Both the position numbers and the translations under genes were made by a program. Below the pieces are notes generated by a model. It was not told the DNA's origin, did not search any database, and saw only the letters and a list, made by a program, of their open reading frames with translations. A DNA stretch of 64,000 nucleotides from Marinobacter lipolyticus (GTDB lineage Bacteria > Pseudomonadota > Gammaproteobacteria > Pseudomonadales > Oleiphilaceae): NCBI RefSeq assembly GCF_018424605.1, contig NZ_QTKT01000004.1:186001-250000 (forward strand). The letters are read 5' to 3'. Shown one piece after another: positions 47,853 through 57,665 of the stretch (position 1 is its first letter; each line of letters starts with the position of its first letter).

Positions 47853-48425
47853 TCAGGCGGTGCGGGGGTCGGTTGCAGCCACCCAGGGTTGCTCACGGTG
47901 ATGGTCGCGGAACGACAGCAGGCTTTCCACACCCTCGAAGTTCACCAGGCTGCGGAAATCCAGCCAGTCCACCAGGCAATAGAGGCAGATTGCCGGATAA
48001 TTCCACTCTTCAAACTGGCCGTCATCGACCATCGCCGCGAGCGTCCGCAGGGTGGTCATGATGCGTTCACGCTGCAGGTTGAAAAACATCACATCGGCGC
48101 TGGTGTCCAGCCCGGAACGTTCAGACAGCAACAGGGTGACGGCCGAATCGTTGGCGGCGTCGATCAGAGTGAGCTGATTCTGCTGGTTCCAGGTCAGTGG
48201 GTCCCGGCCCTGCTTGGCACTGACGTAGCGGGCGATGATCCGCGAGTCGTAGATGTCCTGGCCGTCGTCCTCCAGCATGGGAATTTTCAGGGCCGGATTG
48301 TTGCGGCGCAGTTCGTCACGGCCTTCGCCATAGATATCGAGATTGACGAATTCGTGAGGTTCCTCATCCAGCAGAATGCGAATGCGGCGAACGTAGGGCG
48401 AGGTCGTCGAACCAATCAGTTTCAT
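47853..48425 (-). CDS. glutathione S-transferase family protein
   Basis: A 190-residue thioredoxin-fold plus helical-domain GST. The N-terminus MKLIGSTTSPYVRRIRILL has the catalytic Ser/Thr region (STTSPYVRR), and the G-site is recognisable as NPALKIPMLEDDGQDIYDSRII with the cis-proline and the glutathione-binding Asp-Ser. The start ATG has GGAG six bases upstream. It begins 21 bases after the alanine dehydrogenase stop, so the two are cotranscribed; the functional link is not obvious. Confidence 0.9.
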   Translation of the reverse strand: MKLIGSTTSPYVRRIRILLDEEPHEFVNLDIYGEGRDELRRNNPALKIPMLEDDGQDIYDSRIIARYVSAKQGRDPLTWNQQNQLTLIDAANDSAVTLLLSERSGLDTSADVMFFNLQRERIMTTLRTLAAMVDDGQFEEWNYPAICLYCLVDWLDFRSLVNFEGVESLLSFRDHHREQPWVAATDPRTA

Positions 48426-48446
48426 GTGCTCTCCTGTCATCAACAG

Positions 48447-49565
48447 TTATGTTTCCAGCAGGCTCTGCGGATCCGTGTAGGCGTATCCGGTAGCCTCCGC
48501 CACTTCGCTGTGGGTAATCTTTCCCTGGCAGACATTCAGGCCATGGCGCAGGTGCGGGTTGGCCTTGAGCGCGGCGACGATCCCCTGATTGGCAAGCGCC
48601 GCGATGAACGGCAGCGTGACGTTGTTCAGCGCCAGCGTAGACGTTCGGGCCACAGCTCCGGGCATGTTGGCTACGCAGTAATGTACCACGCCATCCACCG
48701 TGAAGGTGGGGGCATCGTGTGTGGTTGGTTTCGAGGTTTCGGTGCATCCGCCCTGATCGATGGCCACATCCACGATCACACTGCCCTCGGGCATGCGCGC
48801 CACCATGTCCCGGGTCACCAGTTTCGGCGCGGACGCGCCGGGAATCAATACGCCGCCGATCACCAGATCGGACTCGATCACCGAGCGCTCCAGGGTATCC
48901 GTGGTGGAAAACAGCGTGCAGATGCGGTTGCCGTATAACTGATCCAGCTCCCGCAACACCGCCATGTTGCGATCCAGCACGGTCACCTGGGCTCCCAGGC
49001 CCACGGCCATGGCGACGGCATTCTGCCCCACCACGCCGCCACCGATCACCGTCACCCGCGCTGGCGGGACTCCAGGCACTCCACCCAGCAGTACGCCCCG
49101 ACCACCCATGTTCTTTTCAAGGCAATGGGCACCGGCCTGAATGGCCATGCGCCCGGCCACCTCTGACATGGGGGCCAGCAGCGGCAGCCGCCCGTGATCG
49201 TCGGTCACCGTCTCATAGGCAATGCAGGTGGCACCGGATTTCACCAGATCGTCGGTCTGCGGCTGATCCGGGGCCAGATGTAGGTAGGTAAACAGGGTGT
49301 GTCCGGCGTTAAGCAATGCACGCTCCTCCGGCTGCGGCTCTTTCACTTTGACGATCAGCGCCGCGCTGGCGAACACGGAAGGGCCATCGTCCGCCAGGAT
49401 TGCCCCGGCCGCGCGGTACAACTCGTCGGTAAAGCCTATGGCGGCACCGGCGCCACGCTCCACAATCACCTCATGACCACAGGACACCAGTTCCCGCACC
49501 GCGGCGGGGGTCATCCCCACCCGGTACTCGTGATTCTTCACTTCCCTCGGTACGCCGATTTTCAT
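48447..49565 (-). CDS. ald: alanine dehydrogenase
   Basis: Ald interconverts L-alanine and pyruvate plus ammonia with NAD. The 372-residue length is exactly that expected. Family signatures are [20 protein letters not shown] at the N-terminus (shortened here to its core), [13 protein letters not shown] with the catalytic histidine, and the NAD-binding [40 protein letters not shown], further on, is also diagnostic. The start is the ATG at 49565 with GGGAG upstream; the longer frame from 49622 is rejected. The GST gene follows in the same operon. Confidence 0.95.
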   Translation of the reverse strand: MKIGVPREVKNHEYRVGMTPAAVRELVSCGHEVIVERGAGAAIGFTDELYRAAGAILADDGPSVFASAALIVKVKEPQPEERALLNAGHTLFTYLHLAPDQPQTDDLVKSGATCIAYETVTDDHGRLPLLAPMSEVAGRMAIQAGAHCLEKNMGGRGVLLGGVPGVPPARVTVIGGGVVGQNAVAMAVGLGAQVTVLDRNMAVLRELDQLYGNRICTLFSTTDTLERSVIESDLVIGGVLIPGASAPKLVTRDMVARMPEGSVIVDVAIDQGGCTETSKPTTHDAPTFTVDGVVHYCVANMPGAVARTSTLALNNVTLPFIAALANQGIVAALKANPHLRHGLNVCQGKITHSEVAEATGYAYTDPQSLLET

Positions 49566-49735
49566 CTGCACTCCCTCTTGTGACGCCACGGCAGCAGGCG
49601 CAAACAATGCGCCACCTGACAAAGTGTAGTAAAAAGGTCTAAGTTAGGATGACCCGATCGGAAGCATCGGTTGAGCCGCGTGGTCCGTAAGTTCATGACG
49701 TCACCTCAACCGTTACACAAGGAGCAGGAACGCTG

Positions 49736-50539
49736 ATGAAAGCACTGATACCCAGCCTTTGCGCAACCACCCTCACACTGTCACTCGCCAGCACACAGGT
49801 TATCGCCGAAATGCAGACAGAAACCGTTGAATACACCGTGGACGGCTCCACCTTCACTGGCTACCTCGCCTGGGACGATGAAGCCGAGGGCGAACGCCCG
49901 GGCGTGCTGGTGGTACACGAGTGGTGGGGGCACAACGAGTTTGCCCGGGAACAGGCCGAACGCCTGGCCGCGTCCGGCTACAGCGCGCTCGCACTGGACA
50001 TGTACGGTGAGGGCAAAGTGGCTGACCACCCGGAAGACGCCCAGAAGTTCATGAAAGAAGCCACCAGCGACCCGGATAAGGTCAAGGCACGCTTCATGGC
50101 CGCGATGGAATTGCTGCAGAATCACGACAGCGTCGACAGCGACCGCATTGCCGCCCAGGGCTATTGCTTCGGTGGCGCCGTGGTACTGAACATGGCGCGG
50201 CTGGGCGTCGATCTGGACGGCGTGGTCAGCTACCACGGCGCCCTGGGCAGCCCGATTCAGGCCGAAGCGGGTAAGGTGAAGGCGCGGGTGCAGGTCTATA
50301 CCGGCGGAGCGGACCAGATGGTGCCCTCAGAGCAGGTCGCCGGGCTGGTCCGTGAAATGCAGGATGCGGAGGTGGACCTGACCCTGGTGTCCTTCCCCGG
50401 CGTTCTGCACTCGTTCACCAACCCCGAGGCAGACCGCATCGCCAGTGAATTCGACATGCCGGTCGGTTACGATCAGGCTGCTGCCGAGCGGTCGTGGAAC
50501 GGTACCCTGCGCTTCTACGACGAGATCTTTGCGGAGTAA
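49736..50539 (+). CDS. secreted dienelactone hydrolase-family protein
   Basis: An alpha/beta hydrolase of 267 residues with an N-terminal signal peptide (cleavage around residue 24, VIAEM). The catalytic triad is that of dienelactone hydrolase: the cysteine nucleophile in GYCFGG (C144), D193 in GGADQMVP and H225 in VLHSF, and the HEWWG oxyanion region is at about 61-65. Exported members are common in gammaproteobacteria and have undefined substrates; classic chlorocatechol degradation is unlikely without other clc genes. A strong AAGGAG precedes the ATG. It is divergent from ald. Confidence 0.9.
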   Translation: MKALIPSLCATTLTLSLASTQVIAEMQTETVEYTVDGSTFTGYLAWDDEAEGERPGVLVVHEWWGHNEFAREQAERLAASGYSALALDMYGEGKVADHPEDAQKFMKEATSDPDKVKARFMAAMELLQNHDSVDSDRIAAQGYCFGGAVVLNMARLGVDLDGVVSYHGALGSPIQAEAGKVKARVQVYTGGADQMVPSEQVAGLVREMQDAEVDLTLVSFPGVLHSFTNPEADRIASEFDMPVGYDQAAAERSWNGTLRFYDEIFAE

Positions 50540-50550
50540 TCCGGCCACCG

Positions 50551-51246
50551 TCAGAGGGCGCTCTCGATGGTGCCCCTGACCTCCCCCATCAGTTCTTCCA
50601 CGGTCCGGCCGGCGGTGGCCACCGGCGGGTGGATGATGACGTCGATCAGCCCCGGGGAAAACGCCGCCGTGCCTTTGGGCAGCCGGTCGTGAGAGCCGCG
50701 AATGGTGACCGGGAGAATCGGTAAACCGCCATCCCGGGCAATCACAAAGCCCCCTTTCTTGAACGGCAACAGCTGCCCGTCGCGCGAGCGGGTGCCCTCC
50801 GGAAACAGCAGAATGCCGGTGCCATCCGGTAGCTGGGCCACCCCGCGTTTGATGCTTGAGAGGGCGTCACTGCCCTTTGAGCGGTCAATAAACAGGTTGC
50901 GTGAGGTTTCCAGCGCCAGCCCGAACAGCGGTACCTTGCGCAGCTCCTTCTTGATGACCCAGCGGTATTGCAGCCCCAACGCCAGCACCAGCGCAGGCGG
51001 ATCAAAATAGGAGGCGTGGTTGCTGAGGATAACGTAGCGCTGCCCCGGCACAATATGCTCGCGGCCGGTCACGTTCAGGCGGATACCGGTGAGCTTGAGA
51101 ATCGCCCAGGCAAACACCTGGGTACCCCGAAAGGCGGCATCGCCCCGTTTGCCCAACAGCGCCGCAGCGACGATGGGCAGGAACAACACCAGTGTGAGCA
51201 ACGAGGCCCAGAACAGAATCCAGATCGATTTCGCGGTTTGCAGCAT
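50551..51246 (-). CDS. plsC: 1-acyl-sn-glycerol-3-phosphate acyltransferase
   Basis: PlsC acylates lysophosphatidic acid in phospholipid synthesis at the inner membrane. The 231-residue protein has one N-terminal membrane helix (about 8-31) and the acyltransferase motifs HASYFD (H77-x4-D82), NLFIDRSKG, FPEGTRS (about 148-154) and LPILPVTIRGSH. It converges with the dienelactone hydrolase-like gene at an 11-base gap. The genome may encode other PlsC paralogues, so a housekeeping role is likely but not certain. Confidence 0.93.
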   Translation of the reverse strand: MLQTAKSIWILFWASLLTLVLFLPIVAAALLGKRGDAAFRGTQVFAWAILKLTGIRLNVTGREHIVPGQRYVILSNHASYFDPPALVLALGLQYRWVIKKELRKVPLFGLALETSRNLFIDRSKGSDALSSIKRGVAQLPDGTGILLFPEGTRSRDGQLLPFKKGGFVIARDGGLPILPVTIRGSHDRLPKGTAAFSPGLIDVIIHPPVATAGRTVEELMGEVRGTIESAL

Positions 51247-51292
51247 GATGGGAGACCCTAATTAAGCACCCAGCGCCCTGACAGTCAGGCAC

Positions 51293-51320
51293 AAAAAAAG
51301 GCAGCCGAAGCTGCCTTTTT
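51293..51320 (-). terminator. Rho-independent terminator of cspA
   Basis: A GGCAGC/GCTGCC stem (51300-51305 with 51310-51315) closed on the minus strand by a TTCG tetraloop is followed by seven T on that strand. It lies about 20 bases after the cspA stop; A-T pairs on the flanks make it usable in both directions, so it may also stop transcription entering from plsC's side. Confidence 0.9.
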
Positions 51321-51340
51321 GGGCGGTTACCCTCTGTTAT

Positions 51341-51547
51341 TTACAGAGCAGTAACGTTCTCCGCCTGAGGACCTTTCTGGCCCTGGGTAACGGTGAACTC
51401 AACCTGCTGGCCTTCTGCCAGAGTCTTGAAACCGCTGCCCTGAATAGCGCTGTAGTGAACAAAAACGTCCGGGCCGCCTTCACGAGTGATAAAGCCAAAG
51501 CCTTTTGCTTCGTTGAAGAACTTAACAGTACCGGTAGTAGTAGACAT
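51341..51547 (-). CDS. cspA: CspA-family cold-shock protein
   Basis: A 68-residue single cold-shock domain that binds single-stranded RNA. RNP1 is KGFGFI and RNP2 is VFVHYSAI, both intact. The start was fixed at the ATG with AGGA nine bases upstream. A TGACGTAC sequence in the putative 5' leader (51673-51680, minus strand) matches the core of the E. coli cspA cold box, and the leader would be about 135 bases. A strong terminator follows the gene. Many genomes have several csp genes, so cold induction of this one is not certain. Confidence 0.95.
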   Translation of the reverse strand: MSTTTGTVKFFNEAKGFGFITREGGPDVFVHYSAIQGSGFKTLAEGQQVEFTVTQGQKGPQAENVTAL

Positions 51548-51672
51548 ACTAAAATTTCCTGAAATCAATCATATTATCTGCTGCCAGGCACCCTAGTGGT
51601 GCGGGGTCAGCGTGTTACGGAAAAACAGAAATCGCGGAATCAAAAACAGGACGGTCACTACTAACAGCGGAG

Positions 51673-51680
51673 GTACGTCA
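51673..51680 (-). promoter_or_regulatory. cold-box-like element in the cspA leader
   Basis: TGACGTAC on the minus strand equals the first eight bases of the cold box TGACGTACAGA found at the 5' end of E. coli cspA mRNA. It lies 126 bases upstream of the cspA start codon, about where a long cold-shock leader would begin. I found no convincing -10 just upstream. Confidence 0.45.
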
Positions 51681-51785
51681 TATTCATGAAATGCTTTACT
51701 AATCTTTCCTACGCAAACCACTCTACTCCTGATTTCCGGGATTGCCAAGGGTATTTTCAGGAATTTGTGTAGGTAAAGTTACCGA

Positions 51786-52166
51786 TCAGCCTTTGAGCAG
51801 GCCAAAGGTGTAAATTCCCAGTGCTGTCATGAGGATGGAACCAACGACATGGGCCAGCACACCGGCGATCGCCATGCTCCATTTACCTTCCTGGAGAGCA
51901 GCAAACATTTCCAGCGAAAAGGTGGAAAACGTGGTCAGCGCGCCGCAAAGTCCGGTAATGGCAAACAACCGCCACTCCGGAGCCAGACTGCTGCCGTCCA
52001 TGAAAAACCCGATCAGCAGCCCCACCAGCCAGCCCCCCGCCAGGTTCGCCACCAGCGTACCCAGGGGAATGGCGTGATAACTGGCGTTGAGCCACAGACC
52101 GAGTGCCCAGCGCAGGTTGGCGCCGATCACGGCGCCAACACTCACTGCTAGAAACGACAGCCACAT
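51786..52166 (-). CDS. crcB: Fluc/CrcB fluoride exporter
   Basis: A 126-residue channel subunit with four hydrophobic helices and the family signature GLCGALTTFSTFSLEMF, whose Phe and Thr/Ser residues line the fluoride pore, plus GTLVANLAGGWLVG for Na+ and helix packing. Fluc works as an antiparallel dimer. A single gene here implies a homodimer. It starts 18 bases after the fadE stop. No fluoride riboswitch is visible in that short gap. Confidence 0.94.
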   Translation of the reverse strand: MWLSFLAVSVGAVIGANLRWALGLWLNASYHAIPLGTLVANLAGGWLVGLLIGFFMDGSSLAPEWRLFAITGLCGALTTFSTFSLEMFAALQEGKWSMAIAGVLAHVVGSILMTALGIYTFGLLKG

Positions 52167-52184
52167 AGTCAGCGGCGCGCCCGT

Positions 52185-54635
52185 TTACGCGGGGTTGTGG
52201 TCAATGACCGTTTCCTTGTTGCGGGCGAACTCGTCGAACGGGAAGTCGTCCACCGTCAGCATTTCCAGTACCACCGATTCATACTGACGCATAAAGTCGG
52301 CCTCTTCCTTGCTGAAGACACCCGCCTCCAGTGCCGCCTCGAAGCGTTCCTCCGGATGCAGCGCGGTCATCGGCAGTTCCCCCTTGGCATACGCCTTGGT
52401 GGCTTTACGGTACAGCTGCTCGGCTTTGTCGTAGTCCTTGAGCAAACCGTTGTACTGAGCCAGCGGGTTTTCCAGCCCGCCCTCGCCGGCTGTGGTCCAG
52501 GTACTGGCCGTCAGCTTGCTGCGAATGGCGGTGTCGGTGGAAATGGCGCGAGCCAGTTTGCGCGACAGATCATCGTGGGGTGCGTCCCAGCGACGACCCA
52601 GCGGCATAGTCACCGCGCGCAGGGCCAGGGCAACCGGACGGTTCGGCAGGTTCTGCAGGAACTCATCCAGCGCGCTCTCGGTGCGGTTCAGCAGCAGCGC
52701 AAGACTGTACTCCATCACCTCTTTCTCGCCTTCCACCGGCTGGGTCTCGTGCCAGTTCTTCAGCACCATGGACGCCAGATAGAGATTGGAAAGCATGTCG
52801 CCCAGACGCGCAGAAATCAGCTCGCGCATTTTCAGTTCGCTGCCCAGGGTGGTCATGGCGGCATCGCCGCACAGACCGAAGGCGGCACTGAAGCGCGCAA
52901 CCGCCTGAGCGTAACGGCGGCTGGCGCTGTCAAACGGCACATCGGCGCGGCCAAGCCCCAGCGCCTGGGTAAAGGCGCGGGCAGCGTTGCCGAAGATCAG
53001 CCCGGCGTGACCGAAGAACGCGTCGTCGAAGGCATCGATATCGTCGCTGTCTTTCGCCGCCAGCTCCTTGAGCACGTAGGGATGACAGCGAATGGCCCCC
53101 TGACCAAAGATCATCAGGCTGCGGGTCATGATGTTGGCGCCTTCCACGGTGATCGACACCGCAGCACCACTGAAGCCGATGCCCAGGTAGTTGCGCGGGC
53201 CAAGGGTCACGGTCTTGCCACCGTGAACATCCATCGCGTCCGTCAGCACGCCACGCTGGAATTCGGTGAGGTGGTACTTGAGGATCGCCGACGGCACCGC
53301 CGGCTTCTCGCCCTTATCAATCATGTTGGCGGTGTGGTTGACCGCCGCCTGGGTGATGTAGGTCTTCGCGGCGATACGTGCCAGCGGCTCCTGCACCCCT
53401 TCCATATCGGCCACCGGGGTATTGAACTGACGACGGATGCGGGTGAAGCCACCGGCTGTACCTGCGGCATACGCCGCGGCGCCGGCCGCGCCGGACGGCA
53501 GGGTGATACAGCGGCCCACCGACAGGCATTCCACCAGCATGCGCCAGCCCTCACCGGCCATTTCCTGGCCACCGATAATGTAATCCAGCGGGATAAACAC
53601 GTCCTTACCGTTGATCGGCCCGTTCATGAACGGGGTACCGATGGGGCAGTGCCGGCGACCAATTTCCATACCCTTGGTGTCGCGGGGGATCAGTGCGCAG
53701 GTAATACCGTAATCTTCCTTGTCGCCCAGCAGCCCGTCCGGGTCAAACATGCGGAAGGCCAACCCGACCACCGTGGCGATCGGCGCCAGGGTGATCCAGC
53801 GCTTCTCGAAGTTGAGGCGAATGCCGACCACTTCCTTGCCGTCCACCTCCTGCTTGCAGACGATCCCGGTGTCCGGCAGCGACGTGGCATCCGACCCAGC
53901 ACGCGGGCCGGTGAGGCCGAAACAGGGGATCTCGCGGCCGTCGGCCAGACGCGGCAGGTAATGGTTTTTCTGCTCTTCCGTACCGTACTTGACCAGCAGC
54001 TCGCCGGGGCCGAGGGAGTTGGGCACGCCCACGGTGACCATCAGCATTTCGTTAGCGGCGAGCTTCTGCAGCACCGCAGTCTGGGCCTTGGCCGAGAAGC
54101 CAAGACCACCGTATTCCTTCGGAATGATCATGCCGAAGAACTTTTCTTTCTTCAGATGATCCCACAGCTCCTTCGGCAGATCGGCGCGCTCAACGGCCAG
54201 GTCCCAGGCGTTGCACATGGAAATGGCCTGCACGCACTGGTTGTCGACAAACGCCTGCTCCTCTTCGGTCAGCCCGGTGTTGCGGTTGATCAGCAGGTTG
54301 TGCCAGTCCGGCTGGCCGGTGAACAGCTCACCATCCCAACCCACGGTTCCTGCCTCAAGAGCGACTTTTTCAGTTTCCGAGACTTTCGGCGCCACTTTCT
54401 TGAACATGGCGAACACCCGGGGCGTCAGCCAGGACTTACGGAATCCGGGCAGCCCGGCGGCGGCGGTCACCGCGGCGCCGATGAACAGAATCAGCGCGAG
54501 GGTGCCGGAGGCGAACAGCAGTGACGCCAGACCCACCACCACCATGACGCCGATGGCCGGTTTGGCACCCGATTCACGGCGCATCACGATCAACAGACCG
54601 ACCACCGCGATCAAAAGCAGAATGAAAGTCATCAT
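52185..54635 (-). CDS. fadE: FadE-type acyl-CoA dehydrogenase
   Basis: The 816-residue enzyme is the long, membrane-anchored gammaproteobacterial acyl-CoA dehydrogenase that starts beta-oxidation. The N-terminus has two to three hydrophobic segments (about 1-66), then the dehydrogenase core with FFGMIIPKEYGGLGFSAKAQ, FGLTGPRAGSDATSLPD and the GMEIGRRHCPIGTPF region, and a long C-terminal extension found only in FadE. Start codons at 54635 and 54632 are adjacent. Two short inverted segments (CCTGATCA near 54698 and TGATCAGG near 54724) in the promoter region could be a regulator site. It converges with nothing; crcB follows on the same strand. Confidence 0.95.
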   Translation of the reverse strand: MMTFILLLIAVVGLLIVMRRESGAKPAIGVMVVVGLASLLFASGTLALILFIGAAVTAAAGLPGFRKSWLTPRVFAMFKKVAPKVSETEKVALEAGTVGWDGELFTGQPDWHNLLINRNTGLTEEEQAFVDNQCVQAISMCNAWDLAVERADLPKELWDHLKKEKFFGMIIPKEYGGLGFSAKAQTAVLQKLAANEMLMVTVGVPNSLGPGELLVKYGTEEQKNHYLPRLADGREIPCFGLTGPRAGSDATSLPDTGIVCKQEVDGKEVVGIRLNFEKRWITLAPIATVVGLAFRMFDPDGLLGDKEDYGITCALIPRDTKGMEIGRRHCPIGTPFMNGPINGKDVFIPLDYIIGGQEMAGEGWRMLVECLSVGRCITLPSGAAGAAAYAAGTAGGFTRIRRQFNTPVADMEGVQEPLARIAAKTYITQAAVNHTANMIDKGEKPAVPSAILKYHLTEFQRGVLTDAMDVHGGKTVTLGPRNYLGIGFSGAAVSITVEGANIMTRSLMIFGQGAIRCHPYVLKELAAKDSDDIDAFDDAFFGHAGLIFGNAARAFTQALGLGRADVPFDSASRRYAQAVARFSAAFGLCGDAAMTTLGSELKMRELISARLGDMLSNLYLASMVLKNWHETQPVEGEKEVMEYSLALLLNRTESALDEFLQNLPNRPVALALRAVTMPLGRRWDAPHDDLSRKLARAISTDTAIRSKLTASTWTTAGEGGLENPLAQYNGLLKDYDKAEQLYRKATKAYAKGELPMTALHPEERFEAALEAGVFSKEEADFMRQYESVVLEMLTVDDFPFDEFARNKETVIDHNPA

Positions 54636-54734
54636 AGGTTCTCTCTGTCATCCATGGATTGAATATCGAAGACTACATTTCGTTACGTTCAAAGTACCTG
54701 ATCAGATGATCCCTGACCAGTAACCACATCATGA

Positions 54735-57608
54735 TCAGGCAGTTACAATGACCCGGATGCCCTCCAATGCGAGGCTGGCCTGCTCAATAGCCGACTGCGC
54801 CGCCGCGAACTGATCGCGGAAGAAGCCGATTTCCTCGTCCCGGATGGCCGGATTCACCTGCTTCAGTGCTTCCAGGCGGCGGATCTCTGGCTCGAACACC
54901 TGCCGCAGCTGATCCAGGGCGCGCTCCCGCATCGGCTCCAGATGAGGCTCCGCCAGCCGTTCGGCATGATCCACCATGGTTTCCACCTGAGGCCGCACCT
55001 GGGGCACTACCGCCTGGGCAGTGCGGCGTCGGATATTGGAGCACAGGTCGTTGAGGCGATCGTGGGGCAAGGCCGCAGACAGATCACGGCCGTTCACGTC
55101 CACCAGCAGCCGCAGTGGCGACACCGGCAGGTAACGGGACAGCTGCAGCGCTTCCGGCGCCGGGCAGTGTACGGTGAACAACGCCTCCAGTAGCAGGGTG
55201 CCGGCGGGCAACGCCTTCACCGACAGGCTGGCCAGGGCGGCCTTGCCGAGGCCGGAACTGGTGACCGAGTCCATCACCCCGGTCACCAGCGGGTGCTCCC
55301 AGCTCATGAAGGCCAGGTCTTCCCGCTCCAGTGCCTGTTGTCGGCTCCAGGTGACCGTCAGTCCGTCCTCGGGCAAATCCGACACGTGGCCAGCATGGTA
55401 ATGTTCCCCGGGTCGAAGCACATCCGCGTGTTCGGAATGGTCCTCCACCTCAACACCGAGGATGTCGAACGCTTCCATCATGTAGTCGCGAACCTCGGCG
55501 GAGCCCTCCTCCGTTTCGATCTGGCGGATCAGGTCGGTCGCCACATCGGGGCGACAGGAGTTCATTTCGATCAGCGCATCACGGCCGTTCTGCAGTAAGG
55601 TGCGCAGGCGGTCAGCCTCCGCTGTGGATGCCTGCAGCAAGGCGTCCAGCCCGGCAAGCTCACCCTCTGCCACCTGTTGCCACTGGGCCTGCACCTTCTC
55701 CTGCACCGCCACCCCGACGGAGCAGCTCTCGCTGAAGGCGTTGAGGCCCTCGTGGAACCAGCGGAACTGGGCTTCCTGGACGGTGCCCTGCAGATAGGGA
55801 ATGTGAATATCAATGGTGTCGGACTGACCGATGCGGTCCAGCCGCCCGATGCGCTGCTCGAGCAGGTCGGGGTTGGCGGGCAAATCGAACAACACCAGAT
55901 GATGGGCGAACTGGAAATTGCGGCCTTCACTGCCAATTTCCGAACAGATCAGCGCCTGGGCACCCTGCTCGGTGTCCGAGAAATAGGCCGCAGCCCGGTC
56001 ACGCTCGATCAGGCTCAGGTGCTCGTGGAACGCGGCGCTGCGGATACCGGCCCGCAACTGCAGATAACTTTCGAGCGCCATGGCGGTGCTGGCGTGGGCA
56101 CAGATCACCACCACCTTGGCCGGCTTCAGGCTGGCCAGGGCTTTCTCCAGCCAGGCCACCCGGGGGTCTTCTGCCAGCCACTGCTCCTCATCAAGGACCC
56201 GCTCCGGCGCCAGGTTGTCGAGGCCGAAACGGTAAGGCTGGTAGCTCTCGGGACAGGGCAGCGGCACTGGCAGCGCCCGACGTTCGGGAAAGCCCTGTAT
56301 CGCCGCCCGGGTATTGCGGAACAACACGCGCCCGGTGCCATGCCGATCAAGCAGGGCATCAATGATGGCCTGCTGCGGCTCAGCGGCTTTTTCCAGTACC
56401 GCCAGCTCATCACCGAGCCAGTTTTTCAGGGCGGCGCGATCGTTCGCCGTCAGGCCGTCACTGTCATCCTGCAGGCGGCGCACCACGGCATTGATGGCTT
56501 CGTACTGTTGCTCCTCCTCGCGGAAGGCCTCGAGATCATGAAACCGGGCGGGATCGAGCAGCCGCAATCGGGCGAAATGACTGGCCACACCCACCTGTTC
56601 CGGTGTCGCTGTCAACAGCAGCAGCCCGTGGCTGGAGGCCGACAGCTCTTCCACCAGCTGGTATTGCGGGCTGGCCTGTTCCGGACTCCAGGCCAGATGA
56701 TGGGCCTCATCGACCACCATCAGGTCCCAGCCAGCCGCCACCGCATCTTTTTGCGCCTGCGGACTCGACATCAGAAAATCGAGGCTGCACAGCACCAGCT
56801 GATCACTCTCAAACGGATTGCTTGCGTAGGAGTCTCCGAACACCTTGTTCATCAGGGCGTCGACGTCGTCCTCACTCTCCGCCAGCGCGTCGTAGCGGCC
56901 CTGGTCAATAATGGAGAAGCGCAGGTTGAAGCGCCGCAGCATTTCCACCAGCCATTGATGGATCAGCGAATCCGGCACCACGATCAGCGCCCGTCTGGCG
57001 CGGCCGGTGTGCAGCTGGTAATGCAGGATCAGGCCCGCTTCTATGGTCTTGCCCAGCCCCACTTCGTCCGCCAGAAGCACCCGCGGGGCATGGCGACGGG
57101 CGACCTCATGGGCAATATAGATCTGATGGGGTAAATGCTGGGTGCGGGCGCCGATCAGGCCCTGGGCCGAGGAGGCCCGCAAGCGCTCCTGATGCTGCAG
57201 GGTCGCCACCCGCAGGCGAAAGGCGCCATTACGATCAAACTGGCCGGCGAACAGGCGCTGGTGGGGGGCCGAAAAATTCACCGAGCTGCTCAGTTTGACC
57301 TCGGAAATCTGCTGGAGAGTGTCGTTGTCGTCGGCACTGACTTCGGCGTGATACATCAGCACGCCACCGAGCTCCTCCACCGCCCGGACCGTGTATCGCT
57401 CACCGTCGAAGGTCTCGATCTCCTCACCGATCTGGTAAATGATACGGGACAGGGGGGCGTTATCGATGGCGTAGGTGCGCTCCTCGTCTGCCGCCGGGAA
57501 ACCCAGCGTTACTCGTCGGCCCGAGATATCGGTGACAATTCCGAGCCCGAGGCCGGCGTCGCTGTGGCTGACCCAACGCTGGCCGATGACAAAATCCGAT
57601 GCGTCCAA
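54735..57608 (-). CDS. rapA: RNA polymerase-associated ATPase RapA
   Basis: RapA is a Swi2/Snf2 ATPase that recycles stalled RNA polymerase. The 957-residue protein has the N-terminal Tudor-like domains starting with VIGQRWVSHSDAGLGLG, Walker A as DEVGLGKTIEAG (181-192), the DEAH box VDEAHH (to 303), and helicase C motifs including IGSEGRNFQFAHHLVLFDLP and QRIGRLDRIGQ. The start is a TTG with GGAGG four bases upstream; the first residues (DASDFVIGQRW) line up with the family start. It is a monocistronic gene upstream of fadE on the same strand. Confidence 0.96.
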   Translation of the reverse strand: MDASDFVIGQRWVSHSDAGLGLGIVTDISGRRVTLGFPAADEERTYAIDNAPLSRIIYQIGEEIETFDGERYTVRAVEELGGVLMYHAEVSADDNDTLQQISEVKLSSSVNFSAPHQRLFAGQFDRNGAFRLRVATLQHQERLRASSAQGLIGARTQHLPHQIYIAHEVARRHAPRVLLADEVGLGKTIEAGLILHYQLHTGRARRALIVVPDSLIHQWLVEMLRRFNLRFSIIDQGRYDALAESEDDVDALMNKVFGDSYASNPFESDQLVLCSLDFLMSSPQAQKDAVAAGWDLMVVDEAHHLAWSPEQASPQYQLVEELSASSHGLLLLTATPEQVGVASHFARLRLLDPARFHDLEAFREEEQQYEAINAVVRRLQDDSDGLTANDRAALKNWLGDELAVLEKAAEPQQAIIDALLDRHGTGRVLFRNTRAAIQGFPERRALPVPLPCPESYQPYRFGLDNLAPERVLDEEQWLAEDPRVAWLEKALASLKPAKVVVICAHASTAMALESYLQLRAGIRSAAFHEHLSLIERDRAAAYFSDTEQGAQALICSEIGSEGRNFQFAHHLVLFDLPANPDLLEQRIGRLDRIGQSDTIDIHIPYLQGTVQEAQFRWFHEGLNAFSESCSVGVAVQEKVQAQWQQVAEGELAGLDALLQASTAEADRLRTLLQNGRDALIEMNSCRPDVATDLIRQIETEEGSAEVRDYMMEAFDILGVEVEDHSEHADVLRPGEHYHAGHVSDLPEDGLTVTWSRQQALEREDLAFMSWEHPLVTGVMDSVTSSGLGKAALASLSVKALPAGTLLLEALFTVHCPAPEALQLSRYLPVSPLRLLVDVNGRDLSAALPHDRLNDLCSNIRRRTAQAVVPQVRPQVETMVDHAERLAEPHLEPMRERALDQLRQVFEPEIRRLEALKQVNPAIRDEEIGFFRDQFAAAQSAIEQASLALEGIRVIVTA

Positions 57609-57665
57609 GAAACCTCCGTCGCATTTTAGTTCAGGGTAGCTGTAAATTCGTTGCTGTCGTGCCGG

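Noticed and set aside
51548..51785. Possible small ORF between cspA and crcB
   Set aside because: No frame with a start and ribosome site stands out; the region is better explained as the cspA leader and promoter.
52167..52184. Fluoride riboswitch before crcB
   Set aside because: Only 18 bases separate fadE from crcB, too short for the motif.
52197..54524. A 775-codon plus-strand frame
   Set aside because: Antisense to fadE with shadow composition.
54636..54734. FadR-like operator (CTGGTCAGG) and short inverted CCTGATCA/TGATCAGG upstream of fadE
   Set aside because: The match to the FadR consensus covers about half the site, and the dyad arms are short; not strong enough to call.
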